Assembly: GCF_009796285.1 (NCBI RefSeq)
Contig: NZ_CP047020.1
Span: forward strand, 8,184,001 to 8,248,000
Direction: 5' to 3'
From: Streptomyces broussonetiae
Lineage (GTDB): Bacteria > Actinomycetota > Actinomycetes > Streptomycetales > Streptomycetaceae
DNA: 64,000 bases
The notes below the pieces were generated by a model that saw nothing but the letters and a program-made list of their open reading frames with translations, was not told the DNA's origin and searched no databases. Below, piece after piece: positions 58,299-64,000 of the stretch (position 1 is the first letter of the stretch; each line of letters begins with the position of its first letter). The position numbers and the translations under genes were made by a program.

Positions 58299-58658
58299 CC
58301 TGTTTTCGGCCAGGGGTCCGTCGGAGTCCGTCCGGCCGGGCCCCGGGCTGCAAAGGAAACGTCAACTCGGGCTCGCGCAAGGAATCTTGGCGTCAATCGG
58401 TGCGTTGTTGTGATCTGCAGGACTCCCCGGCGGACCTCGATGCGTTGTACAACGTAAGCTGTACCAGTGCCGGAAAGCGGCAAGTGGGGCGATAATGCGC
58501 GACACCCTGCGCCAGGGCGACCCCGTGAATTGCCGGGCGGCGTGTCCGAAATAGTGTGTATTGGGTCGGCAGTGTAGAACGGGAGATGTGACGGCAATGG
58601 CTACGGAAACTCCCCTGCTCAACGCAGCATGTGCCGTCCCCGCCCAGGGCAGCGCCCG
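58299..58658. promoter_or_regulatory. upstream region of the hopanoid operon
   Basis: 360 bases, no gene. A GC-rich inverted stretch after the TagH-like stop (near 58325-58350) may be its terminator. GGAAT (58381-58385) is followed after 18 bases by GTT (58404-58406), the spacing and words of the sigma-R consensus. AT-richer sequence (TTGTACAACGTAAGCTGTACC) at about 58444-58466 includes a TGTACAACG/CTGTAC pair. The ribosome site of hpnC is weak. Confidence 0.45.
58381..58406 (+). promoter_or_regulatory. sigma-R-like promoter candidate (GGAAT-N18-GTT)
   Basis: The thiol-stress ECF sigma factor R of S. coelicolor recognises GGAAT with 18 bases to GTT. Here GGAATC lies at 58381 and GTTG at 58404 with the exact spacing. 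A match of this length is expected by chance about once per window, so position ahead of the operon is the only added support. Confidence 0.35.
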
Positions 58659-59555
58659 ATGACGGCCACCGAGGCGGCGCCGGCCCTGCAGCGTGCCACC
58701 CTGGACAAGGCCGCGAGCGAGAACTTCCCCGTGGCCCCCTTCTTCCTGCCCCGGGCGTGGCGCGACGACCTCATGGCCGTCTACGGCTTCGCCCGTCTGG
58801 TGGACGACATCGGCGACGGGGACCTGGCGCCCGGCGGCGCCGACGCCCGTGCCCTCGGCGTGTCGCCCGACGGGGCCGAGGACCGCCTGGTCCTGCTCGA
58901 CGCCTTCGAGACCGACCTGCGCCGCGTCTTCGACGGCAGCCCGCACCACCCGCTGCTGCGCCGCCTGCAGCCCACCGTCCGCTGCCGCGGCCTCACCCCC
59001 GAGCCCTTCCTCGGCCTGATCGCCGCCAACCGCCAGGACCAGCTCGTCAGCCGGTACGAGACCTACGACGACCTCCTGGCCTACTGCGAACTGTCGGCCA
59101 ACCCCGTCGGCCGCCTCGTCCTCGGGGTCACGGGCACCGCGACCCCCGAGCGGATCCGCCTCTCCGACGCGATCTGCACCGCGCTGCAGATCGTCGAACA
59201 CCTCCAGGACGTGGCCGAGGACCTCGCCCGCGACCGGATCTACCTCCCGGCCGTCGACATGAAGCGCTTCCACGTGCAGGAAGCGGATCTTGGCGGGAAA
59301 TCCGCAGGCGCATCGGTGCGCGCCCTGGTTGCATACGAAGCACAACGCGCCCGCGATCTGTTGAATGAAGGCGCCCCCCTGGTGGGTAGCGTCCACGGCA
59401 GGTTGAAGCTGCTGCTCGCAGGGTTCGTGGCGGGGGGAAGAGCGGCGATCAGGGCGATCGCCGCCGCCGAATACGACGTACTTCCCGGCCCGCCCAGACC
59501 CGGCAAGGTCCAGTTGCTGCGTGAGGCGGGCGTGATCCTGCGAGAAGAGGGGTGA
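58659..59555 (+). CDS. hpnC: HpnC squalene-synthase-like enzyme (hydroxysqualene synthase)
   Basis: 298 residues, trans-prenyltransferase/phytoene-synthase fold. The two aspartate-rich motifs are in RLVDDIGDGD (about residues 49-56) and HLQDVAEDLARDRIYLP (about 190-206). ENFPVAPFFLPRAWRDDLMAVYGFARL is typical of HpnC. In the HpnCDE route HpnD makes presqualene diphosphate, HpnC turns it into hydroxysqualene and HpnE reduces that to squalene. ATG at 58659-58661. The stop overlaps the GTG of hpnD by four bases. Confidence 0.92.
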   Translation: MTATEAAPALQRATLDKAASENFPVAPFFLPRAWRDDLMAVYGFARLVDDIGDGDLAPGGADARALGVSPDGAEDRLVLLDAFETDLRRVFDGSPHHPLLRRLQPTVRCRGLTPEPFLGLIAANRQDQLVSRYETYDDLLAYCELSANPVGRLVLGVTGTATPERIRLSDAICTALQIVEHLQDVAEDLARDRIYLPAVDMKRFHVQEADLGGKSAGASVRALVAYEAQRARDLLNEGAPLVGSVHGRLKLLLAGFVAGGRAAIRAIAAAEYDVLPGPPRPGKVQLLREAGVILREEG

Positions 59556-60514
59556 TCCGGACCGTGGAGTCTCCGTCGCACGTGTCCGCGCCGGTGCTCG
59601 CCGCCTACAGCTACTGCGAGGCCGTCACCGGGCAGCAGGCCCGTAACTTCGCGTACGGCATCCGGCTGCTGCCCACGCCCAAGCGTCGCGCCATGTCGGC
59701 GCTGTACGCGTTTTCCCGGCGCGTGGACGACATCGGCGACGGCGACCTGCCCGGCGAGACCAAGCTGACCCGCCTCGAGGACACCAGGGCGCTGCTCGCC
59801 CGGGTCCATGAGGGCCAGGTCGAGGAGGACGACACCGACCCGGTGGCCGTCGCCCTCGCCCATGCCGCCACTGCCTTCCCGATCCCGCTCGGCGGGCTGG
59901 ACGAGCTGATCGACGGCGTCCAGATGGACCTGCGTGGGGAGACCTACGAGACCTGGGACGACCTGAAGGTCTACTGCCGGTGCGTCGCCGGTGCCATCGG
60001 CCGCCTCTCGCTCGGCGTGTTCGGCACCGAACGGGGCGCGCGCGGTGCCGAGCGCGCCGCCGAGTACGCCGACACGCTCGGTCTCGCGCTGCAGCTCACC
60101 AACATCCTCAGAGACGTCCGCGAGGACGCTCAGGGCGGCCGTACCTATCTGCCCGCCGACGATCTGGCCAAGTTCGGCTGCTCGGCCGGGTTCGACGGGC
60201 CGACGCCACCGGAGGGCTCCGACTTCGCGGGCCTCGTGCACTTCGAAGTGCGGCGGGCCCGCGCCCTTTTCGCCGAGGGCTACCGGCTGCTCCCCATGCT
60301 CGACCGGCGCAGCGGCGCCTGTGTGGCCGCCATGGCCGGCATCTACCGCCGGCTGCTGGACCGCATCGAGCGCGATCCGGAAGCTGTGCTGCGCGGCCGG
60401 GTCTCGCTGCCCGGACGCGAGAAGGCCTACGTGGCCGTACGCGGACTGTCGGGACTCGACGCCCGCAACGTCACCCGCCACACCGCGCCGCGGTCCGTCA
60501 GGAGGCGCGCCTGA
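59552..60514 (+). CDS. hpnD: HpnD presqualene diphosphate synthase
   Basis: 320 residues, same fold as hpnC. Markers: ARNFAYGIRLLPTPKRRAMSALYAFSRRVDDIGDGD (first Asp motif), GGLDELIDGVQMDL, YCRCVAGAIGRLSLGVFG, and ALQLTNILRDVREDAQGGRTYLPADDL (second motif), read in pieces. It condenses two farnesyl diphosphates to presqualene diphosphate. GTG 59552 overlaps the hpnC stop; GTG 59564 with AGAGGGG is an alternative. Its TGA overlaps the ATG of the next small ORF (TGATG). Confidence 0.93.
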   Translation: MIRTVESPSHVSAPVLAAYSYCEAVTGQQARNFAYGIRLLPTPKRRAMSALYAFSRRVDDIGDGDLPGETKLTRLEDTRALLARVHEGQVEEDDTDPVAVALAHAATAFPIPLGGLDELIDGVQMDLRGETYETWDDLKVYCRCVAGAIGRLSLGVFGTERGARGAERAAEYADTLGLALQLTNILRDVREDAQGGRTYLPADDLAKFGCSAGFDGPTPPEGSDFAGLVHFEVRRARALFAEGYRLLPMLDRRSGACVAAMAGIYRRLLDRIERDPEAVLRGRVSLPGREKAYVAVRGLSGLDARNVTRHTAPRSVRRRA

Positions 60515-60756
60515 TGGACCTCACCGAACCAGGGGACATGCGGCAGGCAACCCTCCACGGCGGCGTGGCGTCCCAGACTGCGACGGCCGACCGCGCACCG
60601 TTCGACCAGCACGCTCGCGCCCCGAAGGCACGCGGGGCCGTGCCGGCGATGCGGTTGCCGCTGCGTGGGTGTGACGAGCCACGAGGGACCCGCGGACGGC
60701 CGACGGCCCAGCACGGCACTCCCCGCGGAGCGCTCGCACGGAAGGACGCACGATGA
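60514..60756 (+). CDS. small translationally coupled ORF between hpnD and hpnE, 80 aa
   Basis: The ATG shares its first base with the hpnD stop (TGATG), and the TGA at its end overlaps the ATG of hpnE (ATGA), so translation through hpnD-E would pass through it. The product is basic and Ala/Arg/Gly-rich (DLTEPGDMRQATLHGG, APKARGAVPAMRLPLRG, RGTRGRPTAQHG), with one Cys and no membrane segment. I recall similar short proteins in Streptomyces hopanoid operons (DUF6380-like), without a known role. It could act as a coupling peptide or a small partner of HpnD/HpnE. Confidence 0.6.
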   Translation: MDLTEPGDMRQATLHGGVASQTATADRAPFDQHARAPKARGAVPAMRLPLRGCDEPRGTRGRPTAQHGTPRGALARKDAR

Positions 60757-62189
60757 CCGACCGCTCGCGCCCCGCACAGGCGCACGCTGACACCGCGGGA
60801 GCCGAGGGGGCGGCAGGCCGCAGTGCCGTAGTGGTCGGCGGCGGGCTCGCCGGGATCACCGCCGCGCTCGCGCTCGCGGACGCGGGCGTCCGTGTCACCC
60901 TGCTCGAAGGCAGGCCGAGGCTGGGCGGCCTCGCCTTCTCCTTCCAGCGCGGCGAGCTGACCGTCGACAACGGCCAGCATGTGTACCTGCGCTGCTGCAC
61001 CGCCTACCGCTGGTTCCTCGACCGGATCCAGGGCGCGGCGCTGGCGCCGCTGCAGGACCGCCTCGACGTGCCCGTCGTCGACGTCGCCAAGCCCGAAGGG
61101 CGACGGCTCGGCAGGATCCGGCGCGACCCACTGCCCGTCCCGCTCCACCTGGGGCGCAGCCTGGCCGCCTATCCGCATCTCTCGCTCGCCGAGCGTGCCG
61201 CGGTCGGGCGTGCCGCGCTCGCGCTCAAGGGGCTCGACCTCGCCGATCCGACCCTGGACACCCAGGACTTCGGCAGCTGGCTGGCCGCGCACGGCCAGTC
61301 GGCGCGTGCCATCGAGGCCCTGTGGGACCTGGTCGGGGTCGCCACCCTCAACGCGGTCGCGGGCGACGCCTCGCTGGGGCTCGCCGCGATGGTGTTCAAG
61401 ACCGGTCTGCTGTCCTACCCGGGCGCGGCCGACATCGGCTGGGCCCGCGTCCCCCTGGGCGAACTGCACGACCGCCTGGCCCGCAAGGCGCTCGACTCCG
61501 CGGGCGTCCGTACCGAGGTCCGTACACGCGTCACCTCCGTCTCTACAAACGAGAACGGGACGTGGAGCGTTCAGGTTCCCGGCGAGACGCTGCAAACCGA
61601 CGCGGTCGTCCTCGCCGTACCCCAGCAGGAGACGCACGACCTGCTGCCCACCGGCGCGCTCGATGCCCCCGAGCGGCTGCTCGGCATTCCTGCCGCGCCG
61701 ATCCTCAACGTGCACATCGTGTACGACCGCAAGGTGCTCGCCCGCCCCTTCTTCGCGGCCCTCGGTACCCCCGTGCAGTGGGTCTTCGACCGCACGGACT
61801 CCTCCGGGCTCGCCGCGGGGCAGTACCTGGCGCTGTCGCAGTCGGCCGCGCACGACGACATCGACGCGCCCGTGGCCACCCTGCGCGAGCGCTATCTGCC
61901 GGAGCTGGAGCGGCTGATCCCGGGCACCCGGGGCGCCGTGGTGAAGGACTTCTTCGTGACCCGGGAGCGTACGGCCACGTTCGCCCCGGTCCCCGGCGTC
62001 GGGCGGCTGCGGCCCGGCGCCCGCACCAAGGCCCCCGGCCTGTACCTGGCCGGAGCGTGGACCGCCACAGGGTGGCCCGCGACCATGGAGAGTGCGGTCC
62101 GTAGTGGAGTGAGCGCGGCCGACGCCGCGCTGAGCGCCCTGGGCCGGCCCCGCCCCCGCCGTCTCTTCGCGTTCGAGGAGGCGGCCTGA
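60753..62189 (+). CDS. hpnE: HpnE hydroxysqualene dehydroxylase (FAD-dependent)
   Basis: 478 residues, phytoene-desaturase-like amine oxidase fold. FAD-binding SAVVVGGGLAGITAALALADAGVRVTLLEGRPRLGG at residues about 24-58; GELTVDNGQHVYLRCCTAYRWFLDRI and the C-terminal GLYLAGAWTATGWPATMESAVRSG that closes the flavin site (in pieces). It reduces hydroxysqualene to squalene in the HpnCDE route. The ATG overlaps the stop of the small ORF; its TGA overlaps the next ATG (TGATG). Length and motifs are complete. Confidence 0.93.
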   Translation: MTDRSRPAQAHADTAGAEGAAGRSAVVVGGGLAGITAALALADAGVRVTLLEGRPRLGGLAFSFQRGELTVDNGQHVYLRCCTAYRWFLDRIQGAALAPLQDRLDVPVVDVAKPEGRRLGRIRRDPLPVPLHLGRSLAAYPHLSLAERAAVGRAALALKGLDLADPTLDTQDFGSWLAAHGQSARAIEALWDLVGVATLNAVAGDASLGLAAMVFKTGLLSYPGAADIGWARVPLGELHDRLARKALDSAGVRTEVRTRVTSVSTNENGTWSVQVPGETLQTDAVVLAVPQQETHDLLPTGALDAPERLLGIPAAPILNVHIVYDRKVLARPFFAALGTPVQWVFDRTDSSGLAAGQYLALSQSAAHDDIDAPVATLRERYLPELERLIPGTRGAVVKDFFVTRERTATFAPVPGVGRLRPGARTKAPGLYLAGAWTATGWPATMESAVRSGVSAADAALSALGRPRPRRLFAFEEAA

Positions 62190-63322
62190 TGCTCGAGCAG
62201 CACCGGGCGGGCCCCCGCACCCCCGGCACCGCAACAAGAGGAGAGACTGTGCCCACTGTGCCCCCGGCCCCGACCCCCGCTCGGAGGACCGCGGTGGACG
62301 TGACCGCGCTGCTGGAGCGCGGCCGAACCCTGGCCACACCGGTCCTGCGTTCGGCTGTCGACCGGCTGGCGCCTCCCATGGACACCGTCGCCGCCTACCA
62401 CTTCGGCTGGATCGACGCGGCCGGAAACCCCGCCGCCGGCGACGGCGGCAAGGCCGTACGGCCCGCCCTCGCCGTGCTCTCCGCCGAGGTCACCGGTGCC
62501 GCCCCCGAGGTCGGCGTGCCGGGGGCCGTCGCCGTCGAACTCGTTCACAACTTCTCGCTGCTGCACGACGACCTGATGGACGGCGACGAGCAGCGCCGGC
62601 ACCGTGACACCGTCTGGAAGGTGCACGGCCCGGCCCAGGCCATCCTGGTCGGTGACGCCCTCTTCGCCCTCGCCAACGAGGTCCTGCTGGAGCTGGGCAC
62701 CGTCGAGGCCGGCCGTGCCACACGTCGGCTGACCGCCGCCAGCCGCGCCCTGATCGACGGTCAGGCGCAGGACATCTCCTACGAGCACCGCGACCGCGTC
62801 AGCGTCGAGGAGTGCCTGGAGATGGAGGGCAACAAGACCGGCGCGCTGCTCGCCGCCTCCAGCTCCATCGGTGCGGTCCTCGGCGGAGCGGACGACGCCA
62901 CCGCCGACGCGCTGGAGAAGTACGGCTACCACCTCGGCCTCGCCTTCCAGGCCGTCGACGACCTCCTCGGCATCTGGGGCGACCCGGAGGCCACCGGCAA
63001 GCAGACCTGGAGCGACCTGCGCCAGCGCAAGAAGTCCCTGCCGGTCGTCGCCGCGCTCGCGGCAGGCGGCTCCGCCTCCGAGAAGCTTGGCGAGATCCTC
63101 GCCGCGGACGCCAAGAGCAGCGACTTCGAGAACTTCTCCGAGGAGGAGTTCGCCGCCCGCGCGGCCCTGATCGAGGAGGCCGGCGGCCGCGAGTGGACGG
63201 CCGACGAAGCGCGCCGTCAGCACACCATCGCCATCGAAGCCCTCGACGTCGTCCACATGCCCGGCCGGGTCCGGGACGCCTTCACGGCGCTCGCCGACTT
63301 CGTCGTCGTACGAAAGAGATGA
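62189..63322 (+). CDS. polyprenyl diphosphate synthase
   Basis: 377 residues. The first Asp-rich motif is in LLHDDLMDGDEQRRH and the second in AFQAVDDLLGIWGDPEATGK. KAVRPALAVLSAEVTG (Lys-x-x-Arg-Pro), ILVGDALFALANEVLLELG and EGNKTGALLAASSSIGA are typical of E-type synthases. The residues before the first motif (ELVHNFSLLHDD) suggest farnesyl or geranylgeranyl as product, but chain length is not settled. ATG 62189 overlaps the hpnE stop. As part of the hopanoid operon it probably supplies farnesyl diphosphate. Confidence 0.9.
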   Translation: MLEQHRAGPRTPGTATRGETVPTVPPAPTPARRTAVDVTALLERGRTLATPVLRSAVDRLAPPMDTVAAYHFGWIDAAGNPAAGDGGKAVRPALAVLSAEVTGAAPEVGVPGAVAVELVHNFSLLHDDLMDGDEQRRHRDTVWKVHGPAQAILVGDALFALANEVLLELGTVEAGRATRRLTAASRALIDGQAQDISYEHRDRVSVEECLEMEGNKTGALLAASSSIGAVLGGADDATADALEKYGYHLGLAFQAVDDLLGIWGDPEATGKQTWSDLRQRKKSLPVVAALAAGGSASEKLGEILAADAKSSDFENFSEEEFAARAALIEEAGGREWTADEARRQHTIAIEALDVVHMPGRVRDAFTALADFVVVRKR

Positions 63323-63439
63323 TCACTATCGGCTCAAGCCTCGCGTAGTCGCCGGCCGGTGTCATACGTACGACGCAGGACACCGGCCGACGGCGGACCC
63401 ACAGCAGCACGACTCGCACGACTGCACTAAGGGGAAGCC

Positions 63440-64000
63440 ATGACAGCGACGACCGACGGAAGCACCGGGGCGACCCTGCCGTCCCACGCGGCCGCGGCCA
63501 GCGACACCACTCTCAGCACCCCCGAGGCGGCCGGGGTACACCAAGCCGCCACACGCGCCGCCCGGCGCGCCACCGACTTCCTGCTGGCACGGCAGGACGC
63601 CCAGGGCTGGTGGAAGGGCGACCTCGAGACCAACGTCACCATGGACGCCGAGGACCTGCTGCTCCGTCAGTTCCTGGGGATCCGTGACGAGAAGACCACG
63701 CAGGCCGCCGCGATGTTCATCCGCAGCGAGCAGCGCGAGGACGGCACCTGGGCCTCCTTCTACAAGGGCCCGGGGGAACTGTCCACCACCATCGAGGCGT
63801 ACGTCGCCCTGCGCCTGGCCGGCGACGCGCCCGACGAGGCGCACATGGCGAAAGCATCCGCCTGGATCCGTGAGCGTGGCGGGATCGCCGCCTCCCGTGT
63901 CTTCACCCGGATCTGGCTCGCCCTGTTCGGCTGGTGGAAGTGGGAGGACCTGCCCGAACTCCCGCCGGAACTGATCTACTTCCCGACCTGGATGCCGCTC
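63440..64000 (+). CDS. shc: squalene-hopene cyclase, N-terminal part (cut by the window end)
   Basis: 187 codons are visible from ATG 63440, with AAGGGGAAG eight bases upstream. After a Thr/Ala-rich extension of about 30 residues the terpene cyclase fold begins: ATRAARRATDFLLARQDAQGWWKGDLE is a QW repeat, then TNVTMDAEDLLLRQFLG, SEQREDGTWASFYKG (QW repeat), STTIEAYVALRLAG and RVFTRIWLALFGWWKWEDLP (in pieces). The catalytic DXDD lies beyond the window. It cyclises squalene to hopene on the membrane, 117 bases after the prenyl synthase gene. Confidence 0.93.
   Translation, partial: MTATTDGSTGATLPSHAAAASDTTLSTPEAAGVHQAATRAARRATDFLLARQDAQGWWKGDLETNVTMDAEDLLLRQFLGIRDEKTTQAAAMFIRSEQREDGTWASFYKGPGELSTTIEAYVALRLAGDAPDEAHMAKASAWIRERGGIAASRVFTRIWLALFGWWKWEDLPELPPELIYFPTWMPL

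Noticed and set aside
1..64000. CRISPR arrays, tRNA/rRNA genes, transposases and integrase attachment sites
   Set aside because: I looked for regular spaced repeats, clover-leaf sequences and transposase motifs while reading and saw none; this is by eye only.
1..64000. In-frame TTA codons as a sign of bldA control
   Set aside because: The few TTA or TAA strings I checked (for example in galE near 50635 and the permease near 30560) are out of frame or intergenic.

Overview
The window looks like a stretch of a Streptomyces chromosome. It is very GC-rich (clearly above 70% by eye), third codon positions are almost all G or C, GTG/TTG starts are common, and it carries lineage markers: a WhiB-family protein, an SsgA-like protein, a PcaV-type MarR regulator, a split NHEJ gene pair, a TagGH-type exporter and a hopanoid operon. 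I noticed no in-frame TTA (bldA) codon while reading, no tRNA or rRNA, no CRISPR array, and no transposase or other recognisable mobile element.

Layout. 1-2051 is the 3' part of a large LuxR-type (LAL) protein that ends without its usual DNA-binding domain. 2105-8561 is the protocatechuate branch of the beta-ketoadipate pathway, pcaI-J-F-H-G-B-L, divergent from pcaV; its pcaF is an in-frame, internally deleted remnant. 8589-17185 holds a DUF3048 lipoprotein, a divergent LigD-type ligase/polymerase pair, an ornithine cyclodeaminase homologue, a LacI regulator, a VOC protein, a WhiB-like protein and an acyl-ACP desaturase with a repeated palindromic operator. 17436-24648 holds a dimethylargininase, an ABC-F protein with an apparent ribosome-sensing leader, an SsgA-like protein, a Ycf48-like secreted protein, endonuclease V and small conserved genes. 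24914-33427 holds a CaiB/BaiF acyl-CoA enzyme, a fadA/fadB pair, a MerR regulator, an amino-acid permease and a macrodomain-PfkB kinase pair. 33438-49780 is mixed: two secreted peptidases, a D-amino-acid-oxidase-like flavoprotein, a second ABC-F protein, DinB, Tex, a GlxA-type AraC regulator with a DJ-1 neighbour, an enoyl-CoA hydratase, a membrane protein, an RsbW-like kinase, Idi and a CDF transporter.

Two systems close the window. 49929-58298 is galE divergent from a tightly overlapping operon: a two-part CDP-alcohol phosphotransferase, a nucleotidyltransferase, a glycerol-1-phosphate-dehydrogenase-like enzyme, a second CDP-alcohol phosphotransferase, a GT2 glycosyltransferase and a TagG/TagH ABC exporter. 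Together they look like a route to an exported phospho-alditol polymer or glycolipid, possibly with sn-glycerol-1-phosphate stereochemistry. I cannot name a product, and I regard this as the best candidate for undescribed biology here. 58659-64000 is the hopanoid operon hpnC-hpnD-(small ORF)-hpnE-prenyl synthase-shc, cut by the window end. Idi at 48071-48664 could supply isoprenoid precursors to it.

The most unusual observations are the degenerate pcaF, the uORF plus alternative-hairpin leader before the ABC-F gene, the three-fold palindromic operator before the desaturase, the G1P-type operon, the second CDP-alcohol phosphotransferase lacking its fourth motif aspartate, and the coupled small ORF between hpnD and hpnE.
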